This document shows, one piece after another, positions 7,260 through 15,886 of a stretch of 64,000 bases of DNA. Location: assembly GCA_947084935.1 (NCBI GenBank), contig CAMTUH010000005.1, positions 1 to 64,000 of the forward strand, read 5' to 3'. Under the pieces are notes generated by a model. The model made no database searches. It was given only the letters and a program-made list of their open reading frames with translations, and was not told the DNA's origin. Position numbers and translations under genes: made by a program. Source of the DNA: CAMTUH01 sp947084935. Its GTDB lineage: Bacteria; Pseudomonadota; Gammaproteobacteria; Coxiellales; Coxiellaceae. Each line of letters opens with the position of its first letter. Position 1 is the stretch's first letter.

Positions 7260-7493
7260 GCGTCAATCTCGTAAGATATAAAATTTATGCTGTCAGGGCT
7301 TTTTTTAATGACTTGTTTTTATTAACTTTTTAACCCGGAACGTACGCTTCATCCACATCAAAAAGGACAACACATCACGACAGCCCCCACCATAGATCAA
7401 TCTTTCTATGAATTACTGGTTCTGATTGATGCAATAAGATCTGGCCGAACGAGAGAAGGCAATATAGCTATTAAACTTTTAAAAAATAGGATT

Positions 7494-8051
7494 ATGATGA
7501 TTGATGGACTTCCTAGCCTTTGGGAAGCGGTAAATGCATCGGGCGGCAGAGTAAAGTGCGTGAATCTTAGTGGGGGGAGATTCGACAACAACCGCTTCAT
7601 AAGGAAGGACGGGTGGCAGAAATTTTGGCAAAACGTAGAGTCTTCTGACATTGACTCGCTTTATTTGAGTGGCTCTGTCGTAGAAGACAGTCAAGAAAAT
7701 TATTTCTTTTCAGGCATGGAACAATTAACAAAATTGTCCTTCCTAGGATTATCTGATACGAACCTCAGCGCCTATTTATCGAATTGTTGGGTTGAATTTT
7801 GTGACGCAGTAAAGAGGTCTTCCATACGCTCTATGGACCTGAGTGGCAGTGGCCTTCTGCGTGAAGCCCTCCAAGAGATACACGTCATTCTGAATCACAA
7901 TTGGAACACCAGACATCGTGGTGAAGTACCCTCTTTAAAAGATATATGCCGACAAATGATTTTCAGCTCGTTAGCCCCGGATGATACCGCGTGCCCTCAC
8001 GATATACCTTCCCAGGATACCGGTTGTGATCTGGTGACTCTAAGATTCTAA
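7494..8051 (+). CDS. LRR-like protein, start uncertain
   Basis: From ATG 7494 the frame gives 185 residues with degenerate leucine-rich-repeat strands: VKCVNLSGGRFD, IDSLYLSGSVV, LSFLGLSDTNLS and IRSMDLSGSGLL, spaced by about 30 residues. The same frame is open back to a TAA near 7325, and its upstream translation (SFYELLVLIDAIRSG) also looks coding, but no ATG, GTG or TTG start is evident there. The gene may thus have lost its 5' end, or may begin at 7494. LRR proteins in Legionellales are often secreted effectors; nothing here proves export. There is no clear Shine-Dalgarno sequence before 7494. Confidence 0.5.
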   Translation: MMIDGLPSLWEAVNASGGRVKCVNLSGGRFDNNRFIRKDGWQKFWQNVESSDIDSLYLSGSVVEDSQENYFFSGMEQLTKLSFLGLSDTNLSAYLSNCWVEFCDAVKRSSIRSMDLSGSGLLREALQEIHVILNHNWNTRHRGEVPSLKDICRQMIFSSLAPDDTACPHDIPSQDTGCDLVTLRF

Positions 8052-8253
8052 GAATTAATCCGATTATGTCGGTGTGTCGATCAGCATTGGGAGGGAAAAG
8101 TAATCGCTGTGCGCGAGGGCAGGCGCCAGGGGCTTCATCCAGGCTTGACGGGAAGACAGTAATCTACGGTTTTGCTTTTGTCCTCTAAGTTAGGTAGCAT
8201 TTTGATCAGTGAAGCATTCAACGGATTGGGTGGGGAAAGGATGAACGGTTTCA

Positions 8254-10146
8254 ATGAAACAATGGGTTGTAATAGTACTCTTGAGCGTATCGCTCATGGC
8301 GGCGGCGGCCCAGTCGCCTCAAAAATCCTTACAAATGTGGAACTTGCAGGATGCTGATATCCGTGCGGTAATCCAGACCCTCTCCCAGTTGACCCACAAA
8401 AATTTTATCATCGATCCCCGCGTGCAGGGAAAAATTACCATCATTTCCAGCAAACCCATGTCGATCGATGAGTTATACCACGTATTTTTATCCATGCTGC
8501 AAGTACTCAATTATGCAGCCGTGCCGTCCGGCAACATCATCAAAATTATTCCCGCCGCGCAAGCCAAAGAATATGGCGGTGCGCTATCGTCTCGAGAAAA
8601 TCCGGGTGTAGGCGATGAAATCGTGGTGCGCGTGGTGTCGGTTAATAATGTTTCTGCTTCGCAGCTCGTTTCTGTGTTACGTCCGCTGACGCAAGAGTGG
8701 GGAAGCGTCAGCGCGTACGATCCGTCGAATACGCTAATTTTGGCGGGCACCGCTGCAAACGTGAATCGATTAGTGGACATCATTCACAACATGGACCACA
8801 GAAACGCGAGCCGGATTCAAGTCGTTCGCTTGAAATACGCGAATGCGAAAAAACTCGTGGATGTGTTGAATGGGTTGCAAACGTCCGATCGCGCCGAAGG
8901 AAAAATGAGTTATATCTCTTTGGCTGCGGATCCCGAAAACAATGCAATTTTAATCAGCGGCAACGATGCCAATCGTTATTTAATGAAAGTGCTCATCCGT
9001 TCACTCGATACACGGGATGCCAGTGGGAGTGGAAATACCGTTGTCCTGCCGCTCAATTATTTGAACGCTAAAAAATTAGCGCCCATCCTCGCAAAAATAG
9101 CGCACAATAAGTTAGCCGAGCAGAATAAACAAAAAGGCCACAGCAACCCCTTTGGCATTGGCGAAGAGAATTCCGCTGGAGATTCCAGCGTGTCTGTTCA
9201 AGCGGAACAAGACGACAACGCGCTTATCATTAGCGCACCCATTGGCACGATTCAGATGTTAAAAAATGTGGTGCGGCAATTGGACATCCGTCCGGATCAA
9301 GTGCTGGTGCAAGCGATTATCGTTCGTGTGGATGAAAGTGTGTTGTCGCAATTGGGCGTTCAGTGGGGGACCAGCAATCCGTATGCCGGTGGAGAGGTAA
9401 TCACCGCGTCGAATTTCCCCGCGGGAATCGGGTTTATTCCGCACGGCAATTTGCGCGTGTTGATTCAAGCCTTGACGACGCATACATCAACCGACGTGCT
9501 GGCAACGCCGTCCATTGTTGTGCTGAACAATAAACCCGCGCTGATTAGCGATGGAAAAAACGTGGGGATTATTAATCGCGAATACGCCGGCGTCGGATCG
9601 CCCGTTACGGATAATTCCACGCTGCCGTTTAATACGTTTCAGCGGCAAGACGTGACGCTGCAATTAAAAGTGACGCCGCAAATCACGCCGGACAACACCG
9701 TTAATTTGCAAATTGACCAGGAAGACAATTCGTTGGATCCCGAAGCATCTTCCAGTCCGAATAATCCCACCATCGACACGAGTAAAATTAAAACCAGCGT
9801 GTTGGTGAACAGCGGAGATATTTTAGTATTGGGGGGATTGATTTCAAACGACAATAAGCAGAGCGAGAATAAAATTCCGGTGTTAGGAGATATTCCTTTA
9901 TTGGGCTATTTATTCCGTTACAAAAATCACAACGTCGAAAAGAAAAATTTATTAGTGTTTATTCGCCCGGTGATTTTACACAACCGTCAAGAAAGCAGTG
10001 CGCAAACCCAGCAACGTTACGACTACATGCGGTATAAAGAATTTCAAGCAAAGTCGGGTTTGGGATTGGGGAACGATCACCCGATGTTGCCGGCTATCGA
10101 TAAGGAGCATTTGGTGCGGTTACCGCCGCCCTTTAACGAGCAATGA
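8254..10146 (+). CDS. gspD: Type II secretion outer-membrane secretin GspD
   Basis: Forms the outer-membrane ring through which folded proteins leave the cell. The 630-residue product has a signal peptide (about 1-19), an N0 domain (MWNLQDADIRAVIQTLSQLT) and N1-N3 repeats (VVRVVSVNNVSASQLVSVLRP, VVRLKYANAKKLVDVLNGL, VVLPLNYLNAKKLAPILAKIA). The secretin core includes VLATPSIVVLNN, LQLKVTPQI and IPVLGDIPLLGYLFR. There is a Ser/Glu/Asn-rich insert in N3, as in other secretins. It lacks a long C-terminal S-domain, so pilotin contact, if any, must use the short tail. First gene of a tightly coupled gsp operon; gspE overlaps it by four bases. Confidence 0.96.
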   Translation: MKQWVVIVLLSVSLMAAAAQSPQKSLQMWNLQDADIRAVIQTLSQLTHKNFIIDPRVQGKITIISSKPMSIDELYHVFLSMLQVLNYAAVPSGNIIKIIPAAQAKEYGGALSSRENPGVGDEIVVRVVSVNNVSASQLVSVLRPLTQEWGSVSAYDPSNTLILAGTAANVNRLVDIIHNMDHRNASRIQVVRLKYANAKKLVDVLNGLQTSDRAEGKMSYISLAADPENNAILISGNDANRYLMKVLIRSLDTRDASGSGNTVVLPLNYLNAKKLAPILAKIAHNKLAEQNKQKGHSNPFGIGEENSAGDSSVSVQAEQDDNALIISAPIGTIQMLKNVVRQLDIRPDQVLVQAIIVRVDESVLSQLGVQWGTSNPYAGGEVITASNFPAGIGFIPHGNLRVLIQALTTHTSTDVLATPSIVVLNNKPALISDGKNVGIINREYAGVGSPVTDNSTLPFNTFQRQDVTLQLKVTPQITPDNTVNLQIDQEDNSLDPEASSSPNNPTIDTSKIKTSVLVNSGDILVLGGLISNDNKQSENKIPVLGDIPLLGYLFRYKNHNVEKKNLLVFIRPVILHNRQESSAQTQQRYDYMRYKEFQAKSGLGLGNDHPMLPAIDKEHLVRLPPPFNEQ

Positions 10147-11660
10147 ACGTGGAGCGTGCACCATTAATCGAACACAGTGCTGCCGCGGAGAAATCGGTGG
10201 GGCAGGGGCGATTGCCTTTTTCGTATGCCAAGCGTCACGGTGTGTTCGTGCAAATGCTGACAGACGAGCACGTGGTTATCGCCCACGCGCCAGCTCTAGA
10301 ACCACTCACGATCATCGAATTACAGCGGCACTTTAATCGTTCGATGGAGTTTCGTGCGCTCACGCAAGTGCAATTTGAAACGCTGTTGGCGCGTGCGTAT
10401 GAAACGGGGACGGCAACGGCCATGGAGGCCATCAGCGGTATGGGCGCGGATTTCAGTCAGTTGATGAGCGAATTGCCGGCCGCAGAGGACTTGCTGGAAA
10501 CCGAAGACGATGCGCCGATCATCCGTTTATTGAATGCCATTTTGACTCAAGCCATTAAACAAGCGGCTTCTGATATTCATTTTGAAACGTTCGAGGATAA
10601 ATTAATCGTTCGATTTCGCATCGATGGCGTTTTGCGCGAAGCGTTGCAACCGCCGCGCGTGCTGTCTGCTTTGCTCGTGTCACGGATTAAAGTGATGGCG
10701 AAATTGGATATTGCAGAAAAACGATTGCCTCAAGACGGTCGCATTTCGTTGCGCATTGCGGGACGTGCCGTAGACGTTCGCGTATCCACAATTCCTACAC
10801 ATTTTGGTGAGCGAGTGGTGCTGCGTTTGCTCGACAAACAAAGTGCTCCCCTCGATCTCGAAAAATTAGGCATGGCCAAAGACACGCTAGCGATCATGCA
10901 AAAATTTATTGCAAAACCGCACGGAATTTTATTAGTGACGGGCCCCACCGGATCGGGTAAAACAACCACGTTGTACGCGGCATTGACGGAATTGAACAGC
11001 GTCGTTCGTAATATTTTAACGGTCGAAGACCCGATTGAATATTACTTACCGGGAATTGGTCAAACGCAGGTGAATCCAAAAATCGGAATGACTTTCGCGC
11101 GTGGGTTGCGATCGATTCTTCGTCAAGATCCCGACGTCGTGATGGTGGGTGAAATTCGTGATTGCGAAACGGCGGAAATGGCGGTGCAAGCGAGCTTAAC
11201 CGGGCATTTGGTGCTGTCCACCTTGCACACCAACAGCGCTATCGGTGCCATCGCGCGGTTGCGCGATATGGGGGTGGAACCTTTTTTATTATCTTCGACA
11301 CTCATCGGTGTGGCGGCGCAACGGTTGATTCGATTATTGTGTCATCAGTGCAAACAATCGAAGTTGGCGTCACCCGCTGAATTGTGCTTATTAGGCCGAT
11401 CCGAAAGTGAGTTGGTTGTATTGCATTATCCGGGTGGATGTCCCTCGTGCGTGGGTACAGGGTATCAAGGCCGCTCGGGTGTTTATGAATTAATTTCCAT
11501 CGATGAAACACTGTCCCGTATGATACACGCCAATGAAAACGAATCCGTGATGGAAATGCACGCAAGAAAATTTCACCGCAGTATGCGTCAAGACGGGTGG
11601 CGTCGCGTGTTGAATGGTGAGACGACGATTGAAGAGGTGTTGCGGGTGACGGAGGATTAA
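10143..11660 (+). CDS. gspE: Type II secretion ATPase GspE
   Basis: Cytoplasmic hexameric ATPase that powers pseudopilus assembly. The 505-residue product has an N-terminal GspE N1E/N2E-like domain (about 1-130), Walker A GPTGSGKTTTLYAAL, the Asp box ILTVEDPIEYY, Walker B DPDVVMVGEIRD and the His box STLHTNSA. A tetracysteine zinc-binding insert (CHQC about 30 residues before CPSC) marks true GspE rather than PilB-like relatives without it. Starts at ATG 10143 overlapping the gspD stop (ATGA). GspL in this locus should anchor it to the inner membrane. Confidence 0.97.
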   Translation: MNVERAPLIEHSAAAEKSVGQGRLPFSYAKRHGVFVQMLTDEHVVIAHAPALEPLTIIELQRHFNRSMEFRALTQVQFETLLARAYETGTATAMEAISGMGADFSQLMSELPAAEDLLETEDDAPIIRLLNAILTQAIKQAASDIHFETFEDKLIVRFRIDGVLREALQPPRVLSALLVSRIKVMAKLDIAEKRLPQDGRISLRIAGRAVDVRVSTIPTHFGERVVLRLLDKQSAPLDLEKLGMAKDTLAIMQKFIAKPHGILLVTGPTGSGKTTTLYAALTELNSVVRNILTVEDPIEYYLPGIGQTQVNPKIGMTFARGLRSILRQDPDVVMVGEIRDCETAEMAVQASLTGHLVLSTLHTNSAIGAIARLRDMGVEPFLLSSTLIGVAAQRLIRLLCHQCKQSKLASPAELCLLGRSESELVVLHYPGGCPSCVGTGYQGRSGVYELISIDETLSRMIHANENESVMEMHARKFHRSMRQDGWRRVLNGETTIEEVLRVTED

Positions 11661-11662
11661 GC

Positions 11663-12901
11663 ATGGGTGCTTTTAATTATTTAGCTTTGGATGTAAGTGG
11701 CAAACGAAAGAAAGGCGTGATTGAAGCGGATACGGCGCGGCAGGTGAGGCAAAAGTTGCGGGATCAAGGATTAATGCCGATTGACGTGAATGAAGAGCTG
11801 GAACTGGACGGCATTAATTCCAAAAGAAAAATGAATGCATTTCGTTTTCTGTTTAGAAAATCGATGAGCACTACGGATTTAGCTTTAGTGACGCGGCAAT
11901 TATCGACGTTGCTCGCTGCGGGAATACCGCTCGATGAGACGTTGACTGCTGTTGCTAATCAGACCGAGAAGCCACGCGTCAAAAGTATTTTGCTGGGCGT
12001 GCGAAGTAAAGTGATGGAGGGGCATTCGTTGGCAGCGGGGATGAACGATTTTCCTTCAGCTTTTCCCAAATTATACCGAACCACGGTCGCCTCGGGAGAA
12101 AAATCGGGACAGCTGGATAGTATTCTATTAAAATTGGCTGAATACACGGAAAAACAACACGACATTAAAAGAAAAATTCGGCAAGCCTTAATTTATCCCG
12201 CGTTAATGACGTTGGTTTCTTCGTGCGTCGTTGTGTTTTTACTCATTTACGTCGTTCCTAAAATTGTCGATGTTTTTGTTCAGACACGGCAGACTTTGCC
12301 GCTGGTGACGTCGATTTTAATTGCTATCAGCCAGGAGTTTCGTACAAATGGCTTTTATTTTTTAATCGCTTTAGTTTTCGCAATCATTGTCTTCAGAAAA
12401 TTATTGAAAAAAAAACGTTATCGCGCGCCTTTCGATCGATTTTTATTAAAATTACCGATATTGGGTAAAAGTATTCGCACTGTTAACAGCGCACGATTTG
12501 GTCGTACTTTTGGAATTTTGAATTCCGCAGGAGTTCCCGTGATTGAAGCGATGCAGACGGCGATGAAACTGATTACGCCTTTGCCGATGCGTACTGCGGT
12601 AGAAAATGCGATTGCACAAGTTCGAGAAGGTTCGAGTATTCATCGCGCATTACAACATGCTCGCTATTTTTCGCCGATGTTTATTCATTTGGTGGCCAGT
12701 GGTGAAACCAGCGGTCAGCTGGATGCGATGCTGCAAAAAGCGGCGAGTCAACAAGAAGGTGACGTGGAAGCGCTCATCAATGGCGCGTTGACTTTGTTCG
12801 AGCCGGTGATGATTTTGGTGATGGGAAGCATTGTTTTATTTATTGTGTTGGCGATTATGCTGCCTATTTTTGCGTTGGATCAGATGGGGGGATTGTTATG
12901 A
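11663..12901 (+). CDS. gspF: Type II secretion inner-membrane platform protein GspF
   Basis: Polytopic inner-membrane protein that couples GspE to pseudopilin polymerisation. The 412-residue product has the two T2SSF repeats, each with the signature LATLLxAGIPLDE...SGE.SGQLD (first near 80-140, second near 285-350), and three predicted membrane segments (about 180-205, 230-250 and 380-405). The gene starts two bases after gspE and overlaps gspG at its end. Confidence 0.96.
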   Translation: MGAFNYLALDVSGKRKKGVIEADTARQVRQKLRDQGLMPIDVNEELELDGINSKRKMNAFRFLFRKSMSTTDLALVTRQLSTLLAAGIPLDETLTAVANQTEKPRVKSILLGVRSKVMEGHSLAAGMNDFPSAFPKLYRTTVASGEKSGQLDSILLKLAEYTEKQHDIKRKIRQALIYPALMTLVSSCVVVFLLIYVVPKIVDVFVQTRQTLPLVTSILIAISQEFRTNGFYFLIALVFAIIVFRKLLKKKRYRAPFDRFLLKLPILGKSIRTVNSARFGRTFGILNSAGVPVIEAMQTAMKLITPLPMRTAVENAIAQVREGSSIHRALQHARYFSPMFIHLVASGETSGQLDAMLQKAASQQEGDVEALINGALTLFEPVMILVMGSIVLFIVLAIMLPIFALDQMGGLL

Positions 12902-13341
12902 AAAATAAAAAACATCAGATGGGATTTACTTTGATTGAGGTCATGGTCGTGGTGGTGATTTTAGCCATTTTAGCGGCCATTATTGTGCCGCGCATTATGA
13001 GTCGACCGTCACAAGCGCGGGTGGTGAGCGCGAAACAAGATATTATCGCCATCGAAAATGCCTTGGAGCTCTACAAATTAGACAACGGTTTTTACCCAAC
13101 GAGTGAGCAGGGTTTGCAGGCATTAGTCGCGAAGCCAACGACGGATCCGCTTCCTTCTAATTGGGAACCGGGCGGCTATTTGAAGTCATTACCAAATGAT
13201 CCGTGGGGGCATCCGTATCATTTTTTAAATCCGGGTCAGCACGGTGATGTGGATATTTTCAGTTACGGTCCCACGAATAAACCGGATAGAACGGGCATTA
13301 ACGCAATTATCGGCAATTGGAGTAGGGAGGAGAAACGATAG
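12898..13341 (+). CDS. gspG: Major pseudopilin GspG
   Basis: Main subunit of the periplasmic pseudopilus. The 147-residue preprotein has a short basic leader cut after Gly9 (MKNKKHQMG/FTLIEVMVVVVILAIL), with Glu5 of the mature chain present. Typical GspG signatures follow: DIIAIENALELYKLDNGFYPTSEQGLQALV, PWGHPYHF and the calcium-binding loop region FSYGPTNKPDRTG. It starts with a four-base overlap with gspF. Its TAG stop lies inside the left terminal inverted repeat of the element at 13336-13528, which separates it from gspH. Confidence 0.97.
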   Translation: MKNKKHQMGFTLIEVMVVVVILAILAAIIVPRIMSRPSQARVVSAKQDIIAIENALELYKLDNGFYPTSEQGLQALVAKPTTDPLPSNWEPGGYLKSLPNDPWGHPYHFLNPGQHGDVDIFSYGPTNKPDRTGINAIIGNWSREEKR

Positions 13342-13528
13342 TATCACATTTTTCTGTAAATTTGCCCTTGGGGTCCTGTCGCCTGCGGCACCCCATCGTG
13401 CTCGTGCCTGCGCGCGATGGGGCGAGCCGGAAAGCAAAAAGGTCCAGTGGACCTTTTTGCCCGGCAAGCGCCTCCGGCGCCACCCCGGCGGGCGATCTGT
13501 AATTTACAGAATAAATGCGACACTATCG
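13336..13528. mobile_element. 193-bp MITE-like inverted-repeat element between gspG and gspH
   Basis: Terminal inverted repeats of about 27 bases, imperfect: CGATAGTATCACATTTTTCT... (13336-13362) against ...AGAATAAATGCGACACTATCG (13501-13528). Inside lie GC-rich hairpins, including GCAAAAAGGTCCA/TGGACCTTTTTGC (13434-13460) and CCCCATCG/CGATGGGG. No protein is encoded. It has inserted into an otherwise overlapping operon and supplies the gspG stop codon. The inner hairpin followed by a short CCCGG region is not a classical terminator, so readthrough to gspH is possible but may be reduced. Confidence 0.7.
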
Positions 13529-13539
13529 GTTAAATAGTA

Positions 13540-14013
13540 ATGCGAGCGGGTGGTTTTACTTTGTTAGAAGTACTTATCGTTCTCGTGATTATTTCAATTG
13601 TCACGACGATTGCCGTTTTGTCGTTGCATTTATTAGACGGTGGAAGAAATGTTGCGGAGGTTGCCGATGAGTTTGTTCAATCGTTTAAATTGGCGGAACA
13701 GGAGGCATTATTGAGGCCAGCGGTTTTGGGGTTACGTTTTACAAAAAACGGTTACGATTTTTATCAGTTTGATTCGCGAGGGAAGAAGAATCCATGGAAA
13801 ACATTATCACCCGATCGATTGTCGCGCCCGACGGCTTTTGATCGAGGTATTCGTGCTGAATTTAATAAAAAGTCGATGATTGTGATTTCACCGTCAGGGG
13901 ATGTGACACCGTTTATCTTACGAATAATGGCCAATAAACGAGAAAAAGGATATGAAGTCAGCGTCAAACAAAATGGTGCTGTTATGCTGCGGGAGGTGCG
14001 GAGTCGTGGATAA
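13540..14013 (+). CDS. gspH: Minor pseudopilin GspH
   Basis: Minor pseudopilin of the type II system. The 157-residue preprotein has a very short leader (MRAGG/FTLLEVLIVLVIISI) and the GspH-type body: VADEFVQSFKLAEQEALLRPAVLGL, then GYDFYQF and late strands ending VMLREVRSRG. It follows the MITE-like element rather than gspG directly. Its stop overlaps the GTG start assigned to gspI. Confidence 0.9.
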   Translation: MRAGGFTLLEVLIVLVIISIVTTIAVLSLHLLDGGRNVAEVADEFVQSFKLAEQEALLRPAVLGLRFTKNGYDFYQFDSRGKKNPWKTLSPDRLSRPTAFDRGIRAEFNKKSMIVISPSGDVTPFILRIMANKREKGYEVSVKQNGAVMLREVRSRG

Positions 14014-14413
14014 GAGCGAGCAGCGCGAAGCAGGAGGCGGAGGATTTTTTGTGAGCCATGGTTTTACCTTATTGGAAGTACTCATCGCACTCGTCATCAT
14101 CGCCATTGCATTGGTTGCGGTTGAATTGGCCGTTGAACGCAGTGTTCACGATACGGATCGCGTTCGAGAGAAAATGGCGGCCCACTGGGTTGCGATGAAT
14201 GTTATTTCCCGGATGCAGGTCGGATTACTTGCACCTCCTCTCGATGCATCGCACAGCGGTGACAGTCCGATGCTGGGCAGAGAATACGAATGGACTTCGG
14301 GTATCGATCAAAAAGGAAATGGTTACTACGAACGCGTTTACGTTGATGTAAAACGAAAAGATATTCCTGGAATAATCGAGCACCTGATTGGATTTATTAA
14401 GTTAAGACAATGA
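14006..14413 (+). CDS. gspI: Minor pseudopilin GspI
   Basis: Starting at GTG 14006, which has GGGAGGTG upstream and overlaps the gspH stop by eight bases, the preprotein has 135 residues. The leader is cut after Gly in FVSHG/FTLLEVLIALVIIAIALVAVE. GspI signatures follow: AHWVAMNVISRMQVGL, then REYEWTSGI and a C-terminal strand. GTG 14051, nearer the cleavage site, is an alternative start. In other species GspI seeds the GspI-J-K tip complex, fitting the adjacent genes. Confidence 0.88.
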   Translation: MDKSEQREAGGGGFFVSHGFTLLEVLIALVIIAIALVAVELAVERSVHDTDRVREKMAAHWVAMNVISRMQVGLLAPPLDASHSGDSPMLGREYEWTSGIDQKGNGYYERVYVDVKRKDIPGIIEHLIGFIKLRQ

Positions 14414-14423
14414 GAATAAAGGG

Positions 14424-14456
14424 CGTAGGTTGGGCTGAGCTTCGAAGCCCAACAAA
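14424..14456. repeat. Small hairpin repeat between gspI and gspJ
   Basis: GTAGGTTGGGCTGAGC followed by TTCGAAGCCCAAC forms a stem TTGGGCT/AGCCCAA. It resembles the fragment at 4018-4040 on the other strand. This is a different family from the GTAGCC REP-like repeats, and it separates genes in the operon by about 60 bases. Confidence 0.5.
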
Positions 14457-14472
14457 CTTATAATTAGCGATC

Positions 14473-15066
14473 ATGAAAATAAATGGGTTTACATTGATAG
14501 AAATCCTCATCGCGCTGCTTATCTTTGCGATTTTAAGTGCGGTTGCAGCCGTGGGATTGCGATCGGTCATACACACGCACCAAAAAATGAAAATCATCGA
14601 TCGTGAATTCGAACAAATACAAACGGCGGCGACGTTCATGCGGCGGGATTTTTCACAAATAATACAGCGTTCCATTTCGAGTGAGAGCGGTGCAGAATTA
14701 CCGGCGTTAGTAATAACGAGTACGCATTATCTGGAATTCACCAGCGCCGGATACAGTAACCCCAATGCCGTTGAGAATCGAAGTACGCTTCGACGCGTGG
14801 CTTACGAATGGGAGAATGGCAAACTCGTTCGATTAACCTGGCCGGTGTTAGATCGTCCGCCACGCGTGGTGCCCGAACGACGCGTGCTGTTAAATCACGT
14901 GACGGGAATGACGTTGATGTATGTCAATGATCAAGGGCAGTTAGTGAATGTGTGGGCGATGGCTCATTTTCCACGCGCCATTGTACTTGCGTTAACGCTG
15001 TCGAGATTTGGGGTATGGGAGGGGGTGTTTCCGATCAGCGCCCGTGGGTTTTATGATGAAAAATAA
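14473..15066 (+). CDS. gspJ: Minor pseudopilin GspJ
   Basis: The 197-residue preprotein starts MKING/FTLIEILIALLIFAIL, with the cleavage Gly and mature Glu5 in place. GspJ family text follows: REFEQIQTAATFMRRDFSQIIQRSI, EFTSAGYSNP, LRRVAYEWENGKLVRLTWPVLD and a closing strand on which the tip complex forms. Its end overlaps the gspK start. Confidence 0.93.
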   Translation: MKINGFTLIEILIALLIFAILSAVAAVGLRSVIHTHQKMKIIDREFEQIQTAATFMRRDFSQIIQRSISSESGAELPALVITSTHYLEFTSAGYSNPNAVENRSTLRRVAYEWENGKLVRLTWPVLDRPPRVVPERRVLLNHVTGMTLMYVNDQGQLVNVWAMAHFPRAIVLALTLSRFGVWEGVFPISARGFYDEK

Positions 15067-15886
15067 TCAACAAAAAGGAACGGCGCTGATCAGCGCGTTG
15101 TTAATTACGGCCATTGCAGCCGTTATTGCGACGGCGGTTATTGTTTCTTTACAAATGTTGATTCGCGAATCGCAGTTAATTGTAAACAGCGATGTAATGA
15201 CGTTGGATTTGCAGGGAGTTACTGATTGGGCGGAGATGACGATTCTTGGAAACTCGGATATTAAAAAAATTAAATCGTTGCAGCTTCGCATCAACGGGAC
15301 CACGATTCGCGGGAAAATTTCCGCGCAACAAGGATTGTTTAATTTAAACAGCCTTGTCAACGCCGGCAATGAAACTCGTTTTATTCATTTGCTTCAGGCG
15401 GTTTTACCGAATGAATCAATTCAACACGTAACCGTTCTTGCAAAGGTTATTCAGTATCGAGCGGCGCACCGACCTTTTGTATTAATTAATGAATTGAGAG
15501 CCGTCGATGGCGTGACGGCGCCGATTTATCGCACTTTGTCGCCGTACATCAGCGCGTTGCCTCCCGATCACTATCAAATCGATATCAATGCCGCATCGAT
15601 TCCCGTTCTGGGAGCGCTCACTGATACGATCACTCCCACTCAAGCGCGTGCGTTACACGCTTGTCGGGAAGGGCACGGTGAGTTCTCAACCGTTGATGAA
15701 TTCATGCATGCTTGTGGGGCGATTACTCCGCTCAATCCCAGCAATATCACAACGGTTGAGGATTATTATTTGGTTGAGGGCAGTGCATTTCGGAATGAAC
15801 AACAGTTGATAATGGTGAGTTTATTGCAAAAATACACGGCTTCAGATAATAAGGTTTATGTGCGGGTGGTGTGGGAGCAGTGGTGA
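15053..15886 (+). CDS. gspK: Minor pseudopilin GspK
   Basis: Tip pseudopilin of the GspI-J-K complex. Two adjacent ATG codons, 15053 and 15056, overlap the gspJ stop; a further upstream ATG adds unlikely residues. The leader is cut in QQKG/TALISALLITAIAAVIATA; like other GspK proteins it lacks Glu5. Later parts include the alpha domain with FNLNSLVN, INELRAVDGV, IDINAAS and a helix-hairpin-helix-like TVDEFMHACG. The length of about 277 residues is slightly below the usual range but complete at both ends. Confidence 0.9.
   Translation: MMKNNQQKGTALISALLITAIAAVIATAVIVSLQMLIRESQLIVNSDVMTLDLQGVTDWAEMTILGNSDIKKIKSLQLRINGTTIRGKISAQQGLFNLNSLVNAGNETRFIHLLQAVLPNESIQHVTVLAKVIQYRAAHRPFVLINELRAVDGVTAPIYRTLSPYISALPPDHYQIDINAASIPVLGALTDTITPTQARALHACREGHGEFSTVDEFMHACGAITPLNPSNITTVEDYYLVEGSAFRNEQQLIMVSLLQKYTASDNKVYVRVVWEQW

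Noticed and set aside
13225..13537. Two overlapping frames (80 and 97 codons) over the gspG-gspH gap
   Set aside because: They cross the hairpins and terminal repeats of the MITE-like element and contain no protein-like composition.
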